From assembly GCA_018056425.1 (NCBI GenBank), contig JAGPFR010000017.1, positions 1 to 47,692 of the forward strand: DNA of 47,692 nucleotides. Direction: 5' to 3'. The notes beneath the pieces were generated by a model, which worked only from the letters and a program-made list of their open reading frames with translations, did not search any database and was not told the DNA's origin. The position numbers and the translations under genes were made by a program. Source of the stretch: Lachnospiraceae bacterium. Lineage in GTDB: Bacteria; Bacillota; Clostridia; Lachnospirales; Lachnospiraceae. This document shows positions 34,788 through 47,140 of the stretch, piece by piece; position 1 is the stretch's first letter; each line of letters begins with the position of its first letter.

Positions 34788-35057
34788 GTGAAAAGGGATA
34801 ATGACCGCAAAGTGATCCGGGCGCTGTCCATGATGTTTCAGTTCACCCTTTTTCTGCTTGTGCCGATAATCGGTATGGGTGCTCTGGGATTTTTTCTGGA
34901 CAGAAAGTTGGGAACAAAATGGATAGCCATATTGTTCTTCTTTATAGGTGCTTTGGCGGGTTTCAGGAATATATACCGTTTTGCGATGAACATTACGGAT
35001 GATAAGAAGGATCCCGGTAGGAATGAGTCTGAAGGCGGTTCTGAAAAAAAGAAATAG
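34788..35057 (+). CDS. AtpZ/AtpI-like small membrane protein
   Basis: This 89-residue protein has two transmembrane helices (about 17-38 and 45-63), MGALGFFLDRKLGTKW between them and a charged tail. It matches the AtpZ-like first genes of F-ATPase operons, which in some bacteria aid assembly or Mg2+/Ca2+ supply. The start is GTG with no ribosome site. A later ATG pair (34830) would cut into the first helix. It overlaps the next gene. Confidence 0.82.
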   Translation: MKRDNDRKVIRALSMMFQFTLFLLVPIIGMGALGFFLDRKLGTKWIAILFFFIGALAGFRNIYRFAMNITDDKKDPGRNESEGGSEKKK

Positions 35058-35538
35058 AACGCTTTTGGAGCTTGTCAGCGGGATAGTGTTTTTAGGTCTC
35101 ACAGGAATTGCAGTAGTACTTATAATAGTTCTATGCGGGAAGTTCAAGGTATTCCCCCCGGTGTTTTCCTGGATCTTCGGAATACTGACCGCAATTGTCT
35201 CGGCGCTCGATATGTACAGGACCCTTGATAAGGCATTGGACCTTCCTGAGGGAGATGCACGAAAGAAGATTTACTTCGGATATTTGAAGAGGTATGTGAT
35301 CCTCGGAATACTGATTGCAATCTTCTGTATGTCCGACAGACTTAATCCCATTGCTTTTTTTGCGGCTTATATGTGCCTTAAGATCGCAGCGTATATTCAG
35401 CCGCTCACACATAAGATCTACAATGCATTTTTTGGCGAGAAGGATCCGGTTCCTTTAAGCCAGGAAGAATACGACGCACTGCATCCGGAACTTGTGCCGG
35501 ATGATGAAAAGCCGAAAGATAAAGAACACGGAGGGTGA
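34999..35538 (+). CDS. atpI: ATP synthase subunit I-like membrane protein
   Basis: This 179-residue protein has four hydrophobic helices (about 24-45, 50-66, 94-112, 116-135) and an acidic tail. Length, topology and position before the a subunit match the F-type AtpI/UncI family, an assembly helper for the c-ring. Sequence conservation in this family is low, so the call rests mainly on context. The start is uncertain: ATG 34999 or ATG 35023, both inside the preceding gene and both with weak ribosome sites. Confidence 0.72.
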   Translation: MIRRIPVGMSLKAVLKKRNRTLLELVSGIVFLGLTGIAVVLIIVLCGKFKVFPPVFSWIFGILTAIVSALDMYRTLDKALDLPEGDARKKIYFGYLKRYVILGILIAIFCMSDRLNPIAFFAAYMCLKIAAYIQPLTHKIYNAFFGEKDPVPLSQEEYDALHPELVPDDEKPKDKEHGG

Positions 35539-35543
35539 AGGAT

Positions 35544-36287
35544 TTGGGATACGGATTACTGCTGTCAGCAGATAATATCGATTTCATGGTCCACGGACTG
35601 TTTGATTACTCGTTCTTCGGACACACTGTATACATCACAAATACTCATGTAAGTATTTTGATCGTGATGCTTATACTGATGTGCTTTTCGGTGATTGCGG
35701 GTCACGGATTCAAGAAGGCTCTTGCCGAGGAAAACTTTGCTCCGGGGAGCGGATTTATGAACGGAGTCGAACTCCTTGTCGAGTTTCTCGTGAACACCGT
35801 TAACGGCGGAATGGGAAAGGGAGCTCCGGTATTTTTCAATTACATCGCAACTCTTTTCTGCTTCATATTACTGTCCAATATTTCCGGACTTCTGGGACTG
35901 AGACCGCCTACGGCCGATTACGGCGTAACGCTTCCTCTGGCCCTCATTACTTTCACGATCATTCATTACAGCGAGGTCAGATTCTCCAAGCCTTCGCAGC
36001 TCTGGAAGGATAAGTGTTCGCCCCTTCCTCCCTGGCTTCCCATCTGGCTTCCCATCAACATCATTTCCGATATAGCGGTTCCCATTTCGCTCAGCTTGCG
36101 TCTCTTCGCAAACGTCCTTTCGGGAACGGTCATGATGGCTCTGATCTACGGACTGCTGGGCTGGATAGCTACCGGATGGCCCGCAGCACTCCACGTTTAC
36201 TTCGATCTCTTTTCCGGTGCGATCCAGACATACGTTTTCTGCATGCTGACGATGACTTACATCTCAAGTGCAAGAGGCGACAATTAA
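35544..36287 (+). CDS. atpB: ATP synthase Fo subunit a
   Basis: This 247-residue membrane stator forms the ion half-channels. The essential Arg is in ISLSLRLFANVLSG, followed by the conserved C-terminal helices. A TTG at 35544 is chosen because cggagg sits 8 bases before it. A GTG at 35535 overlaps the atpI stop but has no room for a ribosome site. Confidence 0.93.
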   Translation: MGYGLLLSADNIDFMVHGLFDYSFFGHTVYITNTHVSILIVMLILMCFSVIAGHGFKKALAEENFAPGSGFMNGVELLVEFLVNTVNGGMGKGAPVFFNYIATLFCFILLSNISGLLGLRPPTADYGVTLPLALITFTIIHYSEVRFSKPSQLWKDKCSPLPPWLPIWLPINIISDIAVPISLSLRLFANVLSGTVMMALIYGLLGWIATGWPAALHVYFDLFSGAIQTYVFCMLTMTYISSARGDN

Positions 36288-36305
36288 TCAGGTATTTGGG
36301 ACTGA

Positions 36306-36602
<297 letters not shown>

Positions 36603-36652
36603 AAAACAAGTATAGGGATAATCATCATTTTTAGAAGAAAGGAGGCAAGTAA

Positions 36653-37179
36653 ATGCTGTTGATGACTGAAACTATGCAGCCAAGACTTTTTGGTCTGGAC
36701 TTCCAGCTCATTGCCGATTCTTGCCTGATGATCATCGCCATATTTGTTCTCTTTCTGTTCATGAGCTATTTTCTCTGGAACCCTGCCAAGAAATATCTGG
36801 AGGCCAGAAAGAAAGCCATTGAAGATTCCATTAAGTCCGCAGCCGACAACGAGAAGAAGGCTGAGGAACTTAAGGAGCAGTATGAGGCCAAGATGAAGGA
36901 GGCTGATACCGAAGCCGAAGCCATTTTGTCCGATGCTCATAAGCGCGGAATCGAAAATGAAAAGCAGATCGTTAAGCGTGCTCATGAGGAGGCCGACAGG
37001 ATTGTTGAACATGCAACCAGAGAGGCCGAGCTCGAGAAACAGAAAGTGGCTGATGATGTTAAGAAGGAAATGGTCGTGCTTGCATCAATGATCGCAGGCA
37101 AGGTCGTTTCGGCATCCATCGATACTAAGGTGCAGGACCAGCTTGTTGACGAAGCACTGAAGGAAATAGGTGAGAGCAC

Positions 37180-37192
<13 letters not shown>
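36653..37192 (+). CDS. atpF: ATP synthase Fo subunit b
   Basis: This 179-residue peripheral stalk has one N-terminal transmembrane helix (about 20-40) and then a long charged helix (EARKKAIEDSIKSAADNEKK onward), the b-dimer that holds the stator. FLWNPAKKYLEARK is typical. A gaaaggagg ribosome site precedes it. It overlaps atpH by 13 bases. Confidence 0.95.
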
Positions 37193-39275
<2,083 letters not shown>

Positions 39276-39290
39276 CATGAGGTAAGTGCA

Positions 39291-41569
<2,279 letters not shown>

Positions 41570-41588
41570 TTAGGAGATCATCAGTCTC

Positions 41589-41984
41589 ATGGAAAAATTC
41601 AAACTTAGGATCGTCACCCCCGAAAGAGTCTTCTATGAGGGCGAGGCGGACATGGTAGAAATGAATACGACAGAGGGTGAGATAGGATGCTATCCCGGAC
41701 ATATTCCTCTTACGGTTATCTGTAAGCCCGGAATCCTTGCCATCCATGAAGGCGATGAGATTAAGACAGCAGCTCTTCATGCGGGATTTGCAGAAATCCT
41801 TCCCGATTCCTTCAACATTCTTGCAGAGGCCGTTGAGTGGCCCGACGAGATTGATGAAGAGAGAGCTAAGGCTGCACTTGAAAGAGCCAAGGCGAGACTC
41901 GAGAGCAAGACCGATGATATCGACGTGAGCCGTGCCGAAGTCGCGCTCCAGAGAGCCATCACCAGAATCAATGCTCTGAAATAA
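41589..41984 (+). CDS. atpC: ATP synthase F1 subunit epsilon
   Basis: This 131-residue last subunit of the operon has an N-terminal beta-sandwich (FKLRIVTPERVFYEGEADMV) and a C-terminal two-helix hairpin that in many bacteria inhibits ATP hydrolysis. An aggag site lies upstream. A terminator follows at once. Confidence 0.96.
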   Translation: MEKFKLRIVTPERVFYEGEADMVEMNTTEGEIGCYPGHIPLTVICKPGILAIHEGDEIKTAALHAGFAEILPDSFNILAEAVEWPDEIDEERAKAALERAKARLESKTDDIDVSRAEVALQRAITRINALK

Positions 41985-41998
41985 TATGTAAAATATTG

Positions 41999-42034
41999 AT
42001 CCTGCGGCCTTTGATAGACCGCAGGATCTTTTTA
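41999..42034 (+). terminator. Rho-independent terminator of the atp operon
   Basis: gatcctgcgg pairs with ccgcaggatc, followed by five Ts. Confidence 0.95.
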
Positions 42035-42037
42035 TTC

Positions 42038-42043
42038 TATAAT
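42038..42043 (+). promoter_or_regulatory. -10 box just before the next gene
   Basis: A perfect TATAAT ends nine bases before the ATG at 42053, with a weak TAGACC 17 bases upstream (42015-42020) inside the terminator. There is no ribosome site between it and the ATG, so a leaderless message is likely if this promoter is real. Confidence 0.5.
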
Positions 42044-42052
42044 AGATCTGTT

Positions 42053-44605
42053 ATGAAGAAAATCCTGATAAAAGCAGTGGTATACATATTTGTCTTTATA
42101 TCATCGGTATTGATATTCGGACATATATTCAGCCGCAAACAGGTGAATATGACAGTGGATATGGATCCGGCATCTCAGCCGGTTATTTACATGTCCATGG
42201 GGGACATTACATACAACCCTCTGTTCGGTTATTCCGGTCAGAGGGATATTTCCTATGACAGGGATACCCTTACCTATATGGATGAAAACAGAAGGGTTTC
42301 GCTTGTCATCACAACGCTCGGTGAAAAGGTCGCATCGGCATCCTATGAGATGAGAAATATCGAAGATAACAGACTCATCGAAGAGGGCGAGGCAGAGCTT
42401 CTGCTCAACAACATAGGTAACATGACTTCGAAGATATCGCTCAAGGACCTGTATAAACCCGGTGCCGAGTATTCGATGTCGATAAAGCTTTCCATGGAAG
42501 ACGGAAGGGATATTTATTACTATACCCGCGTGATCTCGGGAGATGCGGAGCTTGCCTACAATAAGGTGGCATATGCGAAGTATTTTCACGATTGCCTGTT
42601 TGATAAGCATGAGGCAGAGAATATCAAGAAGCATCTCGAGACGAATTCTTCCCTCAGTGATAATTCAACCTTTGCATACGTTGATATCCATTCATCATTC
42701 TCACAGATAACATACGGAGATCTGGAGGTTATTCCTTACGGAGATCCTCTTATAAGCCTGCGTGAAGACTGCGGTCCCAATGCGACCATATGCATCGATT
42801 ATATGCTAAGAAGCGGATACGGAATGTCCCTGACCGCATATAAAGCGCATGAAGCGATAACTGTCAGATACACGGATAAGGGTATCTATATCATGGCCTA
42901 TGAAAGGACCATGGAAGAGATCACCAATCCGACCGATATGTGTGTAAACGATAAGATAGTCCTTGGAATCGCAGATGAAGATCCGGAGATGATGGAGAGC
43001 GAGGAAGGCGGATGCGTTGCGTTTGTATCCGGCGGAAGACTGTTCCTCTACAATGAAGGTTCCGGTAAACTTGCATCCGTTTACAGCTTCTATGATTACG
43101 GCGTATTTGATGTAAGAAACATCAATTCCAGACATGATATAAGGATCCTCAGGGTTGAGGATGACGGAAATATGGTATTTGCGGTTTACGGATACATGAA
43201 CCGCGGAAATCATGAGGGCGATGTCGGAATATGTATATATTCTTATGAAGATAAGATCAACTCAATCCGTGAAGTGCTCTACATCCCCTATGAGAAATCT
43301 CCCGATATCCTTCTTGAGGAAGCGGGAAGACTCCTGTATATGAACGATAATTCCCATCTTTATTTTACGATGGAAAATTCCGTATTCAGAGTCGATCTTA
43401 ATGAAAAGAAGATCATAACGACGGGAATGTACTGGTCGGGAGATGTTCTGCAGACGAGTGAAGATCAAAGATACATCGTTACTATCGGCGAGAATACAAA
43501 TGAACTCTCAAGAGATCTTGCGGTTACGGATCTGAATTCCGAAACTTCGGTTACCGTATCTGCAGGAACGGGCGAATACATCAGATTCCTCGGATTTATC
43601 GGCGAGGATATGATATACGGTGTTGCAAGGCAGGAAGATCTTCAGACAGAGACGAGCGGAAATCTGTTATTCCCGATGTACAGGATCTGTATCTGTGACG
43701 GAACGGGAAAACTTCTTACGTATTATGAAAAAGAAGGATTCTACGTAACGGAGGCGGATGTAAACGGAAATATGATCATGCTCGCAAGGCTGTCGGGTAC
43801 TACCGGCTCCTATGCTCCCGCAAGCGAAGACAGCATAACTGCAATGACCGAAGATTCCGCAGGACGAAATTATCTCTCCGTTGCGGTCATCGATAAGTAT
43901 GAAAGATACGTTCAGATCCAGACGAGAAATCCCATTAAAGTAAATACTTTAAAGGTAACAACTCCCGGAGAAATACTCTCTGAGGAGGTGGCTGTACTCA
44001 ATCCCAATCTATCCGAAGATCTCAGAAGATTCTATGTATATGACGCAAAGGGCGGATGCAGGATCTATCTGTCCGAGAGTGCCGCTGTTGAAGCTGCCTA
44101 CGAATGCGGCGGAACCGCAACCGAAGAAAACGGAAATGTTATCTGGAAGTATTCTTCGAAAAAAACCGTTAATCAGATCCTTGAGATTGTCGCGACCGAA
44201 ATTGAAGAGGGAGAGAACTCACTCAGCGTATGTATGGATATCATGATGGAGCATGAGGGAGTTATCAGAAATTCCGAACTTCTGCTCCAGAGCGGAAATG
44301 CGGTAAGCGATATCCTTCAGGAGAATATGGATAATGTCACAGTCCTTGACCTTACGGGCTGCACGCTCGATCAGCTCTACTATTATTTGGACAGGGATAT
44401 TCCCGTAATAGCCATGATGCAGGGCGGAGGAGCCGTTCTTATCACGGGCCATAATGAGAAGGAACTCGTTATCATGGATCCTGCCACGGGTGAATTATAT
44501 AAGAGGGACATCACCAAGATGGCCGATCTGTTTGAAAACAACGGAAACCAGTTTATAACATATGCTTATGCGGGCTCTGAAATATGGGCCGATAAGGCAT
44601 ACTGA
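42053..44605 (+). CDS. Large anchored extracytoplasmic protein with degenerate C39-peptidase-like end
   Basis: This 850-residue protein has a signal anchor at about 3-25 (ILIKAVVYIFVFISSVLIFG). About 650 beta-rich residues follow, including alternating hydrophobic strands such as NSVFRVDLNEKKIITTGM that suggest a propeller-like fold. The last ~140 residues resemble a papain-like C39 domain (LYYYLDRDIPVIAMM, LITGHNEKELVIMDPATG). The catalytic positions look lost: Ser where Cys is expected (before VCMDIMMEHEG) and Gly where His is expected (QGGGAVLI). It may bind peptide rather than cut it. The ATG at 42053 replaces a longer reading from 41996 that runs through the terminator. The function is unknown. 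Confidence 0.72.
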   Translation: MKKILIKAVVYIFVFISSVLIFGHIFSRKQVNMTVDMDPASQPVIYMSMGDITYNPLFGYSGQRDISYDRDTLTYMDENRRVSLVITTLGEKVASASYEMRNIEDNRLIEEGEAELLLNNIGNMTSKISLKDLYKPGAEYSMSIKLSMEDGRDIYYYTRVISGDAELAYNKVAYAKYFHDCLFDKHEAENIKKHLETNSSLSDNSTFAYVDIHSSFSQITYGDLEVIPYGDPLISLREDCGPNATICIDYMLRSGYGMSLTAYKAHEAITVRYTDKGIYIMAYERTMEEITNPTDMCVNDKIVLGIADEDPEMMESEEGGCVAFVSGGRLFLYNEGSGKLASVYSFYDYGVFDVRNINSRHDIRILRVEDDGNMVFAVYGYMNRGNHEGDVGICIYSYEDKINSIREVLYIPYEKSPDILLEEAGRLLYMNDNSHLYFTMENSVFRVDLNEKKIITTGMYWSGDVLQTSEDQRYIVTIGENTNELSRDLAVTDLNSETSVTVSAGTGEYIRFLGFIGEDMIYGVARQEDLQTETSGNLLFPMYRICICDGTGKLLTYYEKEGFYVTEADVNGNMIMLARLSGTTGSYAPASEDSITAMTEDSAGRNYLSVAVIDKYERYVQIQTRNPIKVNTLKVTTPGEILSEEVAVLNPNLSEDLRRFYVYDAKGGCRIYLSESAAVEAAYECGGTATEENGNVIWKYSSKKTVNQILEIVATEIEEGENSLSVCMDIMMEHEGVIRNSELLLQSGNAVSDILQENMDNVTVLDLTGCTLDQLYYYLDRDIPVIAMMQGGGAVLITGHNEKELVIMDPATGELYKRDITKMADLFENNGNQFITYAYAGSEIWADKAY

Positions 44606-44621
44606 TAAGAAAGGATGAATT

Positions 44622-45320
44622 ATGAAAAGAAAGATTGTCATAGCACTTATGCTCGCTTCGATTGCGGCTTTCGGAGTATCAGGATGTGCTTTTAATATCG
44701 GAAATATCGCCGGAAATGATACGGAGATCGAAGAGGAAGATCCGGACCGTGACGATGATACGGACGACGAGGATGAAGACGAAGACGAGGATGAGTCTGA
44801 AGAAAGGGATGAGTCCGAAGATCCCAAAGAGTCAGATGATGAAAAACCCGAAAAGCCCGAAGAGCCCGAAAAGCCGGAAGTACAGCGCGAGGAAGGATAC
44901 GAAGAGGGAAATATTATTCCCGATTTCGAATTCTATGATGAAAACGGTAAAAAGCATACGATTTCCGAATTCCGCGGACAGGCAGTATATATCAATTTCT
45001 TCACCACATGGTGCACTTATTGTTTCTATGAGCTTCCCGATATGGAAGAAGTAAATGATAAGTACTCGGGCGATGTTCAGTTTATTATGATCGATCTTGA
45101 TGAAGGTCCGGACCTCGGAACGCAGTATGCGAAGGACTATGATGTGACGATCCCCATTTATTATGTGGACGGATGGGAGATCGACGGACTTGAGATAAAT
45201 GCAGTTCCTCTGAGCATTGTGATCGACGGAAACGGAGTTGTTTGCGGTAATCAGCTCGGACAGGCATCATATGACTGGATGGAAGATACCGTTGAGGATG
45301 CCATCAATTCCGCTAAGTAA
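44622..45320 (+). CDS. TlpA-like thioredoxin-fold lipoprotein
   Basis: In 232 residues it has a lipoprotein signal with lipobox VSGC (Cys22), an extreme acidic and then Pro-Glu-Lys linker (about 34-90, runs of DEDED and KPEKPEEPEKPE), and a thioredoxin-like domain. The active site is FFTTWCTYCFYELP (WCxxC) and the cis-Pro is in INAVPLSIVID. It would reduce or exchange disulfides on the outer face of the membrane. It is the first of a three-gene unit with a CxxC peptide and a NapH-like ferredoxin that could feed it electrons. Confidence 0.92.
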   Translation: MKRKIVIALMLASIAAFGVSGCAFNIGNIAGNDTEIEEEDPDRDDDTDDEDEDEDEDESEERDESEDPKESDDEKPEKPEEPEKPEVQREEGYEEGNIIPDFEFYDENGKKHTISEFRGQAVYINFFTTWCTYCFYELPDMEEVNDKYSGDVQFIMIDLDEGPDLGTQYAKDYDVTIPIYYVDGWEIDGLEINAVPLSIVIDGNGVVCGNQLGQASYDWMEDTVEDAINSAK

Positions 45321-45344
45321 GAGTGTAAGATTCGGAGTCTGAAT

Positions 45345-45494
45345 ATGGATAAAAAGAAAACGATGAATCTTCTCACCGTGATCCTGTTGATACTTTCGAT
45401 CATCATGATAGCCTCAGGGGCGTATACAGGCAAGATCAAAGAGACCGAGAGAAAAGGAAATGCTCTTTGTCTGGAGTGTATCGGACTTGGATAA
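45345..45494 (+). CDS. Small membrane CxxC protein (CD1871A-like)
   Basis: This 49-residue protein has a basic start, one transmembrane helix (about 9-26), a short charged stretch and a C-terminal CLEC motif (C42, C45). It resembles the small CXXC proteins labelled CD1871A-family in clostridia, which occur beside thioredoxin and 4Fe-4S membrane genes as here. It may relay electrons between the NapH-like protein and the TlpA-like lipoprotein; that is inference. Its last 8 bases overlap the next gene. Confidence 0.8.
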   Translation: MDKKKTMNLLTVILLILSIIMIASGAYTGKIKETERKGNALCLECIGLG

Positions 45495-46308
45495 ACGAAG
45501 GAAGATAACACAATTTATTACGACGCTTTTGTACAATCCCTTTATAACAAACCTGTTTAAGGGAAGGCTCCATACGGGTGCGAGCAAGGGGGTGTGCGTT
45601 CCGGGACTTAATTGTTATTCCTGTCCCGCAGCTGCAGGATCATGCCCTCTGGGTTCGCTTCAGCAGAATCTCGGAAACCTGAAGAAGGGTGTAAACACTT
45701 ATGTGATCGGATCGATACTGCTGTTTGCGGCTCTTTTCGGAAGATTTGTATGCGGATGGCTGTGCCCTTTCGGACTTTTGCAGGAGCTTTTGTACAAGAT
45801 TCCCGTCCCCAAATGCGTGAAAAGATTGAAATGGCTCGGATGGCTTAAATATGTGATGCTGGTTGTTCTGGTGATCGCACTTCCCATAGTCATATCGATC
45901 GAAAAAGGAATGGGATATCCCGCATTTTGCAAATACATCTGCCCCCAGGGAACGATAGGCGGTCTTTTTTTGACGGGATTTAATGAAACGCTCAGGAATC
46001 AGGCGGGACTTACATTCCTGTTAAAGGTTGCGATCCTTATCGGTATACTCCTGTGCTCTGCTGCGATATTCAGACCGTTTTGCAGATTCATCTGCCCACT
46101 GGGCGCGATATACGGACTGTTTAACAAGATAGCACTCATCAGGATAAAACATGATGGGGGCACGTGCACGAATTGCGGAGCATGCTCTAAGGTATGTCCC
46201 ATGAGATTGAATCCCGTAACGGAATGCAATCATGCGGACTGCATCAGATGCGGAAAGTGTATCGGCAAATGTCCGGAGAAGTCGCTTTCATTTACATGTA
46301 AGAGGTAA
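45487..46308 (+). CDS. NapH-like membrane 4Fe-4S protein
   Basis: This 273-residue integral membrane ferredoxin starts with the conserved cytoplasmic motif CVPGLNCYSCPAAAGSCPLG. About four transmembrane helices follow, with CGWLCPFG and CRFICPLG loops. It ends with two 4Fe-4S motifs (CTNCGACSKVCPM and CIRCGKCIGKCP). NapH/YccM-type proteins pass electrons across or along the membrane. A TTG at 45487 is chosen because MDKRRKITQF matches family starts; an ATG at 45460 would overlap the previous gene more deeply. A terminator follows. Confidence 0.9.
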   Translation: MDKRRKITQFITTLLYNPFITNLFKGRLHTGASKGVCVPGLNCYSCPAAAGSCPLGSLQQNLGNLKKGVNTYVIGSILLFAALFGRFVCGWLCPFGLLQELLYKIPVPKCVKRLKWLGWLKYVMLVVLVIALPIVISIEKGMGYPAFCKYICPQGTIGGLFLTGFNETLRNQAGLTFLLKVAILIGILLCSAAIFRPFCRFICPLGAIYGLFNKIALIRIKHDGGTCTNCGACSKVCPMRLNPVTECNHADCIRCGKCIGKCPEKSLSFTCKR

Positions 46309-46310
46309 AA

Positions 46311-46342
46311 AAAAGAGATTGGCATATGGCCAATCTCTTTTA
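46311..46342 (+). terminator. Rho-independent terminator
   Basis: aaagagattggc pairs with gccaatctcttt; Ts on the plus strand and As before the stem make it potentially bidirectional. Confidence 0.9.
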
Positions 46343-46347
46343 TCGTT

Positions 46348-46437
46348 TTAAGCGGCATAGTGGAATTCTTTTACTTCATCATCAGTGTAACTGTGGTAGA
46401 TCACGATATCATTTTCAGTATCCCTTACGGAGAAAAT
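46348..46437 (-). pseudogene. Possible C-terminal gene remnant behind queT
   Basis: In one minus-strand frame this stretch reads IFSVRDTENDIVIYHSY, then TDDEVKEFHYAA and a stop, which has a natural protein-like composition. The frame continues into queT in a different phase, without any ATG, GTG or TTG start or ribosome site. It may be the leftover end of a lost gene, or chance. No family is recognised. Confidence 0.3.
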
Positions 46438-46964
46438 TAAGCCTTGAAGATATGCTCTCTGCGTGGCAGAAGCGCGTTGTAAAGAACCAGTCCCAGGAGG
46501 TAGCAGCTGAGGATCTCGCCGGCGCCGACGGTTACCATGAAGAAAGGGATCGAGCCTTCAAACTGATATACATATGAGAGAATGAAGGGAACAATGATGG
46601 TGTTTGCAAGCACGGGAGGAAGGGGAGCAAGCATCATGCTTACCTTTCCGGGCTTGAATACGATGTTGTTATCTTTTTTCGTATGAGTAAGAAGATAGGT
46701 TCCTACGCCGCCGATGAGGGTAGCGAGTGATCCGAAGATTACATCGAGGTAATGGCAGCCTGTGAGGATATTACTGATGATACAGCCTACAGTAAGTCCG
46801 GGGATCGCTGCGGGAGTGAATGCTGCAAGGATTGTAAGAGCTTCTGAGAATCTTACCTGGATAACCCCGTTTGCGAGGTTGAGTGAACCGGCGAGCATAG
46901 TCAGCACGGTGTAGAGTGCTGCGATAACAGCACCGTAAGTTAAGAACAGTACATTTTTTTTCAT
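46437..46964 (-). CDS. queT: Queuosine precursor ECF transporter, substrate-binding subunit
   Basis: This 175-residue membrane protein has about six hydrophobic helices, with GAVIAALYTVLTML, IQVRFSEALTILA and PGLTVGCIISNIL. This is the QueT family, the S component of an ECF transporter for queuosine precursors (preQ0/preQ1 or queuine). The energising EcfA/EcfT subunits must be encoded elsewhere. agagg precedes the ATG, and a hairpin leader resembling a preQ1 riboswitch stands just upstream. Confidence 0.9.
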   Translation of the reverse strand: MKKNVLFLTYGAVIAALYTVLTMLAGSLNLANGVIQVRFSEALTILAAFTPAAIPGLTVGCIISNILTGCHYLDVIFGSLATLIGGVGTYLLTHTKKDNNIVFKPGKVSMMLAPLPPVLANTIIVPFILSYVYQFEGSIPFFMVTVGAGEILSCYLLGLVLYNALLPRREHIFKA

Positions 46965-46971
46965 TTTTCTT

Positions 46972-47014
46972 TTCCTCTAGTTTTATTTTAGGTCAGGAAG
47001 GTTTCGAACTGACC
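46972..47014 (-). promoter_or_regulatory. Candidate preQ1 riboswitch before queT
   Basis: On the minus strand a six-pair stem GGTCAG/CTGACC with a 12-base loop (ttcgaaaccttc) is followed by an A-rich tail (taaaataaaactag) running into the ribosome site. This is the size and order of class I preQ1 aptamers (stem, C-containing loop, A-rich tail, ribosome site). The pseudoknot pairing with the tail could not be confirmed. Confidence 0.45.
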
Positions 47015-47051
47015 GGGTTACGTGTCCAAAGATGCAGACTTTTGCGATAAA

Positions 47052-47060
47052 TGCTATAAT
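47052..47060 (+). promoter_or_regulatory. Extended -10 promoter of murC
   Basis: TGC-TATAAT, identical to the extended -10 before gdpP. It gives a leader of about 75 bases. Confidence 0.6.
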
Positions 47061-47140
47061 GTCTGATTAGGACACAAAGGAGATAATATATTATTATCCG
47101 AATTATGTCTACTGCTTTTTAAGCAATTAGGAGGCATGAA

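Noticed and set aside
41996-42052. N-terminal extension of the large exported protein
   Set aside because: It would run through the atp terminator; the signal anchor starts at the ATG at 42053.
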